Part shown: piece after piece, positions 1 to 8,400 of the stretch | Layout of the letters: each line of letters begins with the position of its first letter | Position numbering within the stretch: position 1 is the stretch's first letter | Assembly: GCA_027604665.1 (NCBI GenBank) | Contig: JADGIZ010000559.1 | Span: 1 to 11,842, forward strand | From: Polyrhizophydium stewartii | Lineage: Eukaryota; Chytridiomycota; Chytridiomycetes; Rhizophydiales | Direction of reading: 5' to 3' | Length of the DNA stretch: 11,842 bases | Made by a program: the position numbers and the translations under genes | The notes under the pieces: model-generated | The model's input: the letters and a program-made list of their open reading frames with translations, nothing else | Told to the model about the DNA's origin: nothing | The model's database searches: none

Positions 1-390
1 CGTCAAGCGGCAAGCGGCGCAACGCACAGGTGCCCACGGAACCTGCCGAGCAGCGTCGCAACGAGACTGGGCAGCTTGGCCGTCTCCGGGCTCGCACGGT
101 GGGCATGCAGCTTGGCCCAGAAGCCGTCGAACGCAGATGCCTGGGCCGCCGCCCGCATTCGCTCGCTGAAGTCAGGGAGGTCCTGCTGTGGCGTCAGCGG
201 GGCGAGGTGGCGCATGGACAGACCCGAGGCTGGCCGAGCTGGTGGTGAATACCTCCTCGACCAGCGGCTTGCGGAACCCGGTGCGCAGCAGCGGCGCCAT
301 CCAGCTGACCGTCACATACGACCACGCCGAGCGCCGCAACACCCATCGCGGGGCCTGCTTCTCGGCAACGGCATCCGATTTCCCGTTCAT
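1..390 (-). CDS. ABCC-family (MRP-type) ABC transporter, N-terminal part, runs off left edge
   Basis: Two exons can be read: 390-253, and 182 leftwards. Exon 1 begins at the first ATG after an in-frame stop (423-421). It carries the pre-membrane motif of ABCC exporters, VSWMAPLLRTGFRKPLVEE, which matches the family pattern 'fSWmtPLl.lGyrkPLe.eD'. Removing a GT-AG intron (252-183, or 252-186 using a tandem NAG acceptor) joins it to DLPDFSERMRAAAQ...FWAKL, then KLPSLVATLL, the usual acidic/'W..L...PSL...L' stretch before the first transmembrane domain. A CTGAC motif lies at 193-197 on the minus strand. Known for the family: ATP-driven export of conjugates and xenobiotics across the plasma or vacuolar membrane. 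The short N-terminus implies no TMD0. The reading frame meets TGA at 5-3, so another intron starts just before the edge or the gene is broken. No ATPase domain is in view, so the substrate is unknown. Confidence 0.7.
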
Positions 391-420
391 CCTTTCGAGG
401 GCAAGCGAGCAAATTGCATT

Positions 421-1315
421 TCATTCTGGTACCATGCGGGCGAACCGTTTGGTGCCGAGGAAGGTGAGCAGCGCGGGGACGGAGCTGTCTGTCTGTATAA
501 ACTGCTTGCCGTTCCAGTATCTTTCGTCGGCCCAGGCGGCGTCCATGCGGCAGGTCATGACTGCATGTCCGTCCCACTCCGTCTCGTCGACCACCGTGCA
601 CGCGATGTGAGAGGCGCAGCCTCGAACGGCGACGGCAGGCAGGGCGGCGACTGTGCTCAGCGGATCCTGGGCCCGGCCCTGCCTTGGGCGTCGCCGAGAC
701 CCCTGCTCAGCGGATGGCACTGCGGCGCCGGAGTGTCCGTGCGACTCGGCACCGCCCGGCCGGCACACCTGGATGCCCAGGTGCTCGAACTTGTCGATGC
801 CATCGGCAAGCGACCCCCCAGTGCACGAGCCGATCTGCACGGTGAGGTCCTGCATGCCGTCGGTGATGACGCTGAGGATGAAGCGGCGGTTGGCCTGCAC
901 CAGCGTGCGCGAGTACCGACCGCTGTTCATGGAGCAGATGAAGAGGCCCTATTCGCCGGCATGTCAGTGTGGCGGTTCTGGCGAGACGAGCGACAGCGGA
1001 AGCAGCCGACTTGCGTGGTTGTTAAGTGGCGTGAGCCAGGAGATGGTCATTATGTTGCGGCTCGGCTGTGTCGGAGGCACGACGTCGAGGTCGTTTCCAG
1101 CGCTCTCTCTCCATGTCGAGAGCAAGCAGACCGGGTTCGGGTACAGGAGCCGTGACAGCATGCCCTGCCGACGAGGATCAGGACGCAGGCTCGCAGGCTG
1201 CCTTTGCGGCAAGCAGCACCTTGGGGATGGGCACAAACACTTGCGCAGGTTGCGCCGCGGCATCCGCGCTGGATGCGCCGGTGTCGCCGTCCTCATTGTC
1301 GAGCGCTCGCTTCAT
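421..1315 (-). CDS. flavin reductase-like FMN-binding domain protein
   Basis: Four exons on the minus strand (1315-1220, 1164-1015, 948-753, 650-421) give 223 residues with all phases consistent. Landmarks in order: a short N-terminal tail (MKRALDNEDGD); RLLYPNPVCLLST at residues 37-49; NIMTISWLTPLNNH, then GLFICSMNSGRYS across the exon 2/3 junction; RRFILSVIT and DKFEHLGIQ; then GCASHIACTVVDE, and near the C-terminus LLTFLGTKRFARM. These follow the FMN-binding split-barrel pattern of the flavin reductase/flavoredoxin (DIM6/NTAB) family. Such proteins bind FMN and often reduce it with NAD(P)H; the precise substrate cannot be read here. Introns: 1219-1165 (GT-AG), 1014-949 (GC-AG, donor GCAAGT, needed to join NNH to GLF) and 752-651 (GT-AG, less certain). 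It is divergent from ATG101, and its stop lies 30 bp before the ABCC start. Confidence 0.85.
949..1014 (-). other. GC-AG intron in the flavin reductase-like gene
   Basis: The donor reads CAC|GCAAGT, the classical consensus of GC-AG introns. The acceptor is GAATAG, with CTGAC at 967-963 on the minus strand 13 nt before the AG. Splicing (66 nt removed, phase 0) joins TPLNNH to GLFICSMN, restoring continuous flavin-reductase fold sequence. Without splicing, the upstream frame runs on through non-homologous residues to a stop and the downstream exon is preceded directly by an in-frame TAG. Confidence 0.8.
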
Positions 1316-1764
1316 GCCTGGGCTCTGCCGACTTGGTGTGTGCCGGCCAACCCGTCGTCGCTGTCGCAGACCCTCGGCTGCGCCGGTTTCTGGATGACTT
1401 CACCGCGGCGAGCCGGGCTGGCGACACACCCCACGATGAGCAGCCCGCGAGGTGCGGCGCAGCGCCTGGCACGCAGAGCGGGGTGCGTGCTGATGATTGC
1501 TGCCTCCGGCCTCGACGGAACCGCGCCACGCCTCGCCTGCGACCATTGCGGCGTCGCTTGTCCAGCTGTCGTTGCGCTCGAGCTGGTGAGGTGGCGGCGA
1601 GCCCCTCCTGGCGACAGCCGAGCAAGCTGACCGCGCCGCCGGAGCGGATGCCAGAGCGTCGAGCGGTACTATGCCAAGGATGTCCTGAGAGGTTCGGCTC
1701 ACCGTCGCCTTCTGCGGTCTCATTCCGACCCTGGACTCGGCTGACGGCCGCGCCGGTCATGCAG
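1316..1764. promoter_or_regulatory. divergent upstream region between the flavin reductase-like gene and ATG101
   Basis: This stretch separates the two divergent genes and should contain both promoters and the unresolved first exon of ATG101. An open frame in phase with ATG101 starts after TGA at 1686-1688 and includes VRLTVA, which resembles the first beta strand of Atg101, but it has no in-frame ATG. A CTGAC at 1741-1745 followed by CAG at 1762-1764 is a plausible intron end. I see no TATA box, repeat or RNA gene that I can defend. Confidence 0.4.
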
Positions 1765-2549
1765 CGGTGCTTCACACAATCCTGTTCCACAGACACATGT
1801 CAACGACACGGCCAGTCGAGGCCGACATCGATGCGCTCGAGATCACCTACGCAAGTGTCTCTCGACCCGAGCTTGATTGCTCGCGCTTCATGATTGAAGC
1901 TGACCGCTGCGGCGCATGTGGGGCGCGATGATGAGAGCAGGTCCGAGTTGACGACACCGAAGCCAGTATCGCCACCTGCCACACGATGCTTGTTGTTTGG
2001 TCGCAGGTTTGGCTGACGAGAGACATACGCAGGTTGTGCGAGTGATTGAGGAGAAGGTGACCGAGTTTGCCGGCATCATGGAGATGCAGCCGACCGCGAG
2101 CAGCGACAAGATCAAGGTGAGACCGTGGCCATCGGGACTCACAATCTCATAAGCAAACTGACCGAGCCGAGCAGGTCGCGGTCATGTTCTACGAGCGGAG
2201 ACCCAAAAAGTCGTGGTTCGTCAAGGCAGACGAGGACGTTTGCTGGGAGGCGAGGCGTCTATTGCGTGGTTCGCGCGACAACAGCTTCTTGTGCTGACGG
2301 ACGGCGCAGACGTGGGAGATTGCGGCGCAGTTGACGCAGGCACGGACAGAGCAGCAGCAGCTCCAAGCGCAGGCCCAGCTGGTGCGGTCTCTCTGCGACT
2401 GCCTCACGACCATCTCAAACGAGGCCAACGAGCATCGAGATCGTATCCCGCCTCTCGTCACGAGCGATCCGTTCCCATTCCAGATTGCGGTGTCGTCGCA
2501 ACCGACGACGTTCTGGAACGCCCTGACCAAGATGATCCCGTCCAACTGA
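1765..2549 (+). CDS. ATG101: Autophagy-related protein 101 (Atg101), first exon unresolved
   Basis: Atg101 is the HORMA-domain partner of Atg13 in the Atg1/ULK initiation complex of autophagy. Conserved blocks appear in the right order: AVLHTILFHR (exon from 1765, human AVLHTVLLHR); EITY, then VRVDDTE (human DFTYVRVSSEE); VVRVIEEKVTEF; QVAVMFYERRPKKSWF (human QMSLEFYQKKK..W); DVCWE, then TWEIAAQL (human IPWEVWTV); and the fungal-type C-terminus RDRIPPLVTSDPFPFQIAV. Proposed exons: 1765-1850, 1941 to about 1961-1965, about 2007/2033 to 2116, 2172/2175-2249 and 2310-2549. Two introns (1851-1940, 2250-2309) need GC donors. The third junction is uncertain. The start codon and first 15-20 residues were not found, so the span is 5' incomplete. 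Expected length is about 185-195 residues. The next gene, YAF9, begins 131 bp downstream on the same strand. Confidence 0.8.
1851..1940 (+). other. probable GC-AG intron in ATG101
   Basis: The donor is TAC|GCAAGT and the acceptor AGAGCAG. Removing 90 nt (phase 0) joins EITY to VRVDDTE, reproducing the TYVRV motif of human Atg101. The competing reading continues through the donor as TYASVSRPELD, which also resembles the family, so the call is not settled. Confidence 0.55.
2250..2309 (+). other. GC-AG intron in ATG101
   Basis: The donor is GAG|GCGAGG, the acceptor GGCGCAG, and CTGAC lies at 2294-2298, 10 nt before the AG. Splicing out 60 nt in phase 0 gives CWE-TWEIAA, matching the conserved W-E-x-W of Atg101. 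Unspliced, the frame hits TGA at 2295-2297. No GT donor in the correct phase is available nearby. Confidence 0.75.
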
Positions 2550-2680
2550 TGCGCAGTGCCTGCGGTGGCCGCGGTGGCCGCGATGCAATACAACACACGT
2601 GTTCCATGGCATGGGAACTTGTCTGTCCTTTGGGTTTGCGGAGCCGGCGAAATGCCTCGGTTTGCAGGACATCTTCCAGC

Positions 2681-3729
2681 ATGGCGGGCTCCGGCCGCCG
2701 CGTGCGGGTGCGTGGTGCGTGGCGGCGGCGGCGAGTGCTGCCGCCCACCTGGCAGCAGCCGCAGCTGTCGGAGGACGGAACGCAGCGGCGCACGGGGGGG
2801 GGGCGAACCACCCCACGCCCAGACTCGGGCTTCGGCCGCTGACGGCTGCAGCCGCCGACACCGCCGACAGGGAGTGACCTTCATGGTGCCGTTCATATAC
2901 GGCTCGACGGCGACGCCCATCTCCAAAAAGGACAACCCGTCGGACCCATCGCACACCCACAAATGGTCCGTCTATGTGCGCGGCGTCAACGGCGAGGACC
3001 TGAGCTTCTGCATCAAGCGGGTGACGATCAAGCTGCACGAGAGCTTTGCTGTGCCCACCCGAGGTGCCTCTCCTGCGGAACAGGCCCTGCTCCGACGGAC
3101 ACTCGGCTGACCCGAGACACCTGCGGCGGCGTATGATGCGGCTGGCAGTCATTGAGTCGCCGCCTTTCGAAGTCACCGAGACCGGCTGGGGCGAGTTCGA
3201 GATCATGATCAAGATCTCGTTTGTCGACTCGAACGAGCGTCCCGTCACGCTCTACCACCAGCTGCAGCTGTACCCCAAGGACGAGGCCGCGATCCAGGCG
3301 CAGGGCAAGAAGCCCGTGATTATCAACCACTACGAGGAGCTGGTGAGCGTCGCACGGCTCTCCAGGCGTGACTGCGTGTGCAGGGTGCGTGATCTGGCTC
3401 TCGACTGACACCGGAATGCTGCGCGCAGGTCTTCAACGAACCGACTGAGGACATGATTGAAGGCTTGCGTGCATACAATGCCGTCCCGCGCATCGCACCT
3501 GTTGGCACCTATTGTATGCCTCGCTGATGTGGACGCGGATTGCGGGAGATTCACAGCTTGCTGACACAGCCCTGCAGCCACGCAGGCCGAGGAGGAGGAG
3601 CTGTTACACCTCGATGATGTGCACTCCAAGCTCCTTGCAGAACACGAGCGCCAGAAGCGCCACCTCGTCAAGGTGGAGGAGGAACTCCGGCTGCTGCAAG
3701 CCGAAATTAGGGAGCTCGAGCGCCAATAA
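2681..3729 (+). CDS. YAF9: YEATS-domain protein Yaf9/GAS41
   Basis: Five exons (2681-2707, 2871-3063, 3149-3342, 3429-3513, 3578-3729) encode 216 residues, close to yeast Yaf9 and human GAS41. Exon 1 gives MAGSGRRVR, which joins GVTFMVPFIYG as in 'RVKGv...iiYGntA'. The YEATS fold follows: HTHKWSVYVRGVN (residues 37-49), IKLHESF (62-68), FEVTETGWGEFEI (80-92), then VTLYHQL. These motifs form the acyl-lysine binding pocket. After VFNEPTED and the VGTYSTQAEEEEL junction (GAS41 has LGAY), residues about 170-216 form a heptad-rich coiled coil. Known role: shared subunit of SWR1 and NuA4, reading acetylated histone H3 for H2A.Z deposition. All introns are GT-AG (2708-2870, 3064-3148, 3343-3428, 3514-3577) and each contains CTGAC. 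Confidence 0.95.
2794..2803 (+). repeat. G10 homopolymer in YAF9 intron 1
   Basis: Ten consecutive G lie inside the longest YAF9 intron (163 nt). This is a low-complexity tract with no assigned function, and its length is prone to sequencing error. Confidence 0.8.
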
Positions 3730-3730
3730 A
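3725..3730 (+). terminator. AATAAA poly(A)-signal-like hexamer overlapping the YAF9 stop codon
   Basis: AATAAA includes the TAA stop of YAF9 (3727-3729). LSM12 ends on the opposite strand 118 bp away, so the 3' UTRs of the convergent pair must be short or overlap. Confidence 0.35.
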
Positions 3731-3847
3731 CACCCGACAACACCCGCCGCGCACCGCCGGCATCTGCGTTTGGCCGAGTGAGACGTGCGGGGCGGTGATG
3801 TGTGCTACTTAGATCGTACAGTGACTGGGATCCGCAAAGCAATTCAT

Positions 3848-4988
3848 TTACTCGAGACCAAGCCGCCTTCGCTCGCCCTCGAGCACCTTGCGCACCCGCG
3901 AGAGCGTCGAGTCGGAAGCGTTCTTCTTGGGAATCAGCGAGCAGCTAGCCGGCGTGTACGGCGGATCAATCAGAACGTCGTCCATGACCGCAATCGCCTG
4001 GCCCTTCCATGCAACCGGGAGCGTTTTCGCGAGGGCATCAAACACATCCTGGCAAAGGGCGGCAGAGCGCCAGCAGGCAAGATGCGTCAGCATTCAAGTG
4101 GCGTAAGCACGGGGAACGATGCCATTGGGTGGCGGATACGAAGTCCGTGTCCGTCAGCTGCAGGCACGGCGTGCGACGCACCTGGGCCTCTGGGGGGACG
4201 CCGACGCCGATGCGCGAGTTCCTCTCACGCTCGGCGCGGACAGCGAGCTGCTCCTTGAGCCGCAGCTGCTCGTCGGACATGGCCACGATGGGGATCAGCG
4301 GCGGCAGCGGAGACGGCGCGACGAGTTCTGAGCCGTTGAGCGCGGCGTCCTGCGGGGCAGCCGTGATCGAGCGCACGGCAGCGAGCCGGATGATATGCAG
4401 ATCGACCTGTGCAGCAGCGTGCTTTCCTGCAGCTGATGAGGCAGCAGATGCGGACGCGCCAGCGCCCGCAGCAGCAGCAGTAGCCTGCGCCGCGGCTGCC
4501 ACACCTGCAGCCGCAGATATCGCCGCAGAGGGAGCGCCGGGCACCTGCTGCCCGGGCTCGCCTGTCGCGCTGTTGGCGACGCCTTGGAGCGCAATCACGC
4601 CGGCCTCGGTGTCGAGCGCAAAGATCCGCCCTCGCAGCCGGGTGCCGACAACCGTCTCGACCTCAACCCAGGCGCCGGCAGCCGCGGCGGCGGGGTCGAC
4701 CAGCGGCGCGCCCGCGTCCGCGGCTGCACCGGCGCTCGTAGCACCCTCGGGCGCCGCTGCCGCCGCCGCGTGCGGTGCGCCAGTGCCAGCGGCAGCTGCC
4801 GACGGAGGCGCAGCGGCAGCAGACGACGCTCCGTTGCTGGCGCCTCCACCAGGCAACTGGCCCCCACCGTGGGCGGCGAGGCTTTGGGCGTGGCTGCCGC
4901 CTCTCGTACCACCACGATGGCCGCCGCCGCCGCCACCGCCTCCGCCGCCGCGGAAATGCGAGTTCGCGCCGTGCTCCCGAGCCGACAT
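3848..4988 (-). CDS. LSM12: LSM12 homologue (Lsm domain plus anticodon-binding-like AD domain)
   Basis: Two exons (4988-4182, 4048-3848) with a GT-AG phase-0 intron (4181-4049) encode 335 residues. The start was chosen at MSAREHGANSHF, just before the low-complexity N-terminus; the open frame extends further upstream without homology. Order: Gly10 tract and RGG-like residues (14-31); Ala/Pro-rich linker; Lsm part 1, WVEVETVVGTRLRGRIFALD (107 on) to about 139; Ala-rich insertion (140-194); Lsm part 2, VDLHIIRLAAVRSI (195-208); AD domain (about 238-330) with RNSRIGVGV, DVFDALAKTLPVAWKG, VMDDVLIDPPYTPASC and a final RVRKVLEGERRRLG. Known for the family: RNA-associated partner of ataxin-2/Pbp1; the mammalian protein is also an NAADP-binding factor. 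Role here is inferred from homology. It is convergent with YAF9 and divergent from the orphan gene. Confidence 0.93.
4920..4949 (-). repeat. GGN codon tract encoding ten glycines in LSM12
   Basis: Ten consecutive glycine codons, GGC or GGN on the coding strand, encode residues 14-23 of LSM12 and are followed by RGG-like residues. The tract is a trinucleotide-type repeat likely to vary in length between strains. Confidence 0.85.
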
Positions 4989-5446
4989 GCCAGAGTTGAT
5001 GCTACGAGGGGAGGAGGCGGCGAGGCTGGAGCGCCGTCGACGGAATAGTGAAAAGAGAGTCTGCGTTGCCGCCCGCGGTTTTCTTTCGGCCCCGCCAGCC
5101 CGCACCCAATGGGCGAGTGAACTTGCGGTGTGTGAGGTGAGGTGGGCGGGGCAGGCCTCGTGGGCACACACTCGCGCTGACTCGGTAGATCCTGCGTTGT
5201 GTCCAGATCCTTGCTGCGCACAGTGGCTTCGTGATCTGCCCATCCGGATCCGAGTCCGGCAACGCGCCGCCAGATGCGCGGCGGTATGATATGCAGTCGA
5301 GGCGACGGCCTGGTGGCAGACTGGCAGGCAGCAGCTGGACAGCAGATTGATTGGCTTATATTTTGCGATGTTGCGCATTGGAGCCACGGTTCCGCTGGCT
5401 GCCGAGCGCGATTGTGCCGGTTGCTCCCAAAGCGACTCGTCCCCGC
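4989..5446. promoter_or_regulatory. bidirectional promoter region between LSM12 and the orphan gene
   Basis: This 458-bp interval lies between two divergent start codons. A TATA-like stretch (TTATATTTT, 5356-5364) sits about 85 bp before the plus-strand ATG in an otherwise GC-rich region. The LSM12 side shows no clear TATA element. Open frames crossing the interval look like GC-driven artefacts: they show no homology and no repeatable protein signature. Confidence 0.45.
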
Positions 5447-8400
5447 ATGCCCGAGCACGATCCGGCCCTGGGGCGGCGGCAGTCGACCTCGCACGGCCAA
5501 GCGCCTCTGCGACGGCCAGGCGCGCCAGGAGCCGCAGCGATGGCAACACCCGCCGCGGCCGCGTCGCATGCAAACACGAGCGGGGGCGATGCCGGCGTGG
5601 GGCCGATGCGAAGCAGCGTGCACGGCGCTCAGGGCAGCCCCAACGTGGTGCCCACGCGACGCGCGAGCCTCGGCGGCAACTACGCGCGGCGCATCTCCGA
5701 GTCCGAGGTCAGGCATCGGCCCGTGCGTGCGCTCGGCATCGGGGAGACCGCGGGCGGCTTCTCGGTGACATCTGTGTCCGAACTCATGGATGAGGTGCTT
5801 GAAGCCGAGTCGGCGGAAGCCAGTGCGCGCGGCGTCTTCCGCGAGCCCGAAGCCATGGATGGCTACAGCAGCAGCGACGGCAACGAGAGCGATCCGGGCG
5901 ACCCAGCGCGGCTAGAGAAGTCGGCTGCGCGCCGCAGCGTAAGCAAGCGTCGCAGCAACACCATCGGGCCGGGCGGCCGCGAAGCATCTGTTGTCCGCCG
6001 TGCCACGGAGCGCGCATCTCGGCACGACGCCGCGGAACAAAGCCGCGACTCGGGCACGGGCGACGGCGTCATCGTGCGCAGCACGGACGAGGCTGAGCGT
6101 ATACGCACGCATCGCAGAGCATCTTCGGTCTCGGAACCGCGCGGCAGCGTGTACGCCAGCACGGCACCGCCGCCGCCAACGATTTCGATCTTCGAGGAAC
6201 CAGGTCCGGAATCGACTCCAGAGCCCGTGCCCACGCTGCTGGCCCCGATCGAGCCGGATATTGCATCTGTGTCGCCTTCTGCGCTTGCTCTTGCGGCGTC
6301 GTTTGGCAACGGAATGCTTGGAGCCATGTCCTCCGAGCCGCACCGCAATGTAAGATGCAGCGTTGATTTTCGAGCAAACCTTGCCGTCGGAGCCTGCCTG
6401 ACAATCATGACCGGTAGTCCATCTATGATGTGATGCAGATGCTCAAGCAGTCGCCCGAGATATCGCGGCGGCTCGAGGAGGCGGCCCTCTCGGCAATCGC
6501 GGGCAGCGACGGCGATCGGTTGCGGATGTCATCTTCGGGTCGTTCGACAAGGCAGGTGAAAGCTGGTGCGAGTGGCGAGCATGACGCCAACGGCAAAAAG
6601 GACGGCGCAGACAAAGAGTCGACCGATGGCGAAGGCCGGCCATCTGCGAATCCAGCAAGCTCGGACGGCAGCGCAGCTGCGGTCGGATCCAGCAGCGCAA
6701 GCACAAACACGCACTCCCTTGACGGCTCTGAATCAAACCAGTTGGCTATTGCGGCGCCAAAGCGCTTCATGGACGGCAAGCTGGAGATGCAGCACGAGCA
6801 TCTTGGCGCCGGTAACACAAGCAACATTGAGCGCGGTCCGTCGCTGATAATGCCAGGCCCGCCGCCTTCGGGCAACTCTGTCAAGTTTCACGAGTCGCTC
6901 GTTCATGCCGACGAGCTCGAGGAATTCCTCAACCCGCCGCAGCCTGGTGCTCTTCTTTTGCGCACTGCCGAGCTGGAAGCGGCCGAAGATCCCAGCAAGG
7001 CGTCGTGCCGCCGCCACCTGCGTGCCGAATCCATGCTGATTAACAAGAACGTTATAACAAACAAGTACGTTCCGCTCCGCAAGCCGCGGTCGTACCTGCC
7101 CGCCGGTGCAACCAAGAAGGCACCGCCGCTGCCAAAGACGCCGCCAGAGATCCACCCGCCGATTGCAAAGGATCCGATCTTCAGTGTGCCGCCAGAGATC
7201 TTGCTGCGCAGCCTGCTCAAAGTTCAGGAGCTCACGACGCGGGCATCACTGCGTTCGCGCCAGTGGTCTGCAGCCGAGAGCAAGTCGCGCATCGACACGC
7301 CTCGCGATGCTGCGTCACCGTCGCGGCGGACTCGCACAGCAGCGCGGAACGCGGCCCGAGAGGCGGCTGCCCTCGCCGCGGCATCCGAAGCGGTCGCATC
7401 GGCCATGGCCGCGGCTGCAGCTTCGTCGCTGCTCAAGAACATCGGCGGCCCGGCAGCGCAATCAATCCTCGAGGACGTCGGATCACGCCAGATCTCGTTC
7501 TCGGACCTCATGCCCAAGGAAGGTCCGTACTACGTGCATCCATGGGTGCAAGACGCGACTGCGACGCATCTTCAGCCGCATTGCGCACCAACTCCGCGCG
7601 AGCATGCGCATTCACGCGCACAAACGAGTCACACGCAGCAGCACGAGACAGCCAGCTCGCGCGATCCGTGCCATACGCACGGCCCGCGCACGGTGCACGT
7701 GCACCCACCCGAGGATCTGCCCGAGCACACACCAAACCATCCCGATGGCAGGCGGTGGCTGCTTGAGAGCATGGACGCCGGGTCGGTCATGTCGCTGTCC
7801 GAATTCCAGATCGCCATGGCCAACGAGGACTTCCAGGACCTGTCGCACACCATCGTTCCCATCACGCGCTTCACGCCCACCGTCGTCGCAGGAGCTGCCG
7901 CGACAGACAAGGCTTCTGGGGCCGATGTGCGCGGCAACGCGCAGTCGAGGCACTCCAAGCGCGGTGCGTCGCGCGTGGGAGTCAGCGACTCGCTCATGTC
8001 GCCCACGATTGCCAGCACGCGCAGGTCGCGGTCTCTGATAAGCCCCGACGGAGTAACAGCGAGGCAGGATGTCACCAAGCCGGGGCCTCAAAACGCAGAG
8101 GACTCGAACGCGCATCCGCAATACCACTTACACATGCAGCAGCGCAACATCCCCCCGCCAGCGTTTGGTCCGCAGTTCAACTTTGACAGCGACGAGGTGC
8201 TGCAACGGCTTATACGGTCTTCGCGCAACGTGCCCGTGCTGGGCTACTTGTCCGTATCGCAGACCCCAAGCACTGGCACACGCACTGGAAACGACACGGC
8301 GAGTTTTGGCATTTCAGGCAGCACCTTGACGCCAACAAGTCAACGCGGCCCGCGCGACAACGGCCGCGTCAGCAACGCGGCCGTCGGTGGTGCTGGCGGT

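Noticed and set aside
390..421. Fusion of the flavin reductase and ABCC transporter into one protein
   Set aside because: An in-frame TGA separates them and the possible intron across it (about 44 nt) would not keep the ABCC frame.
76..1155. 359-residue plus-strand open frame
   Set aside because: It overlaps, on the opposite strand, the recognisable ABCC and flavin reductase-like exons and has no conserved motif of its own.
2189..3248. minus-strand frames of 257 and 277 residues over ATG101 and YAF9
   Set aside because: They are shadows of the plus-strand exons, whose motifs are unambiguous.
4009..5289. 426-residue plus-strand open frame over LSM12
   Set aside because: It is antisense to LSM12, which has clear Lsm and AD motifs on the minus strand. 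The frame is Ala/Pro-rich low complexity with no homology.
4595..5716. 373-residue minus-strand open frame upstream of and overlapping LSM12
   Set aside because: It overlaps LSM12 in another frame, is Arg-rich, and crosses the divergent promoter into the opposite gene: a composition artefact.
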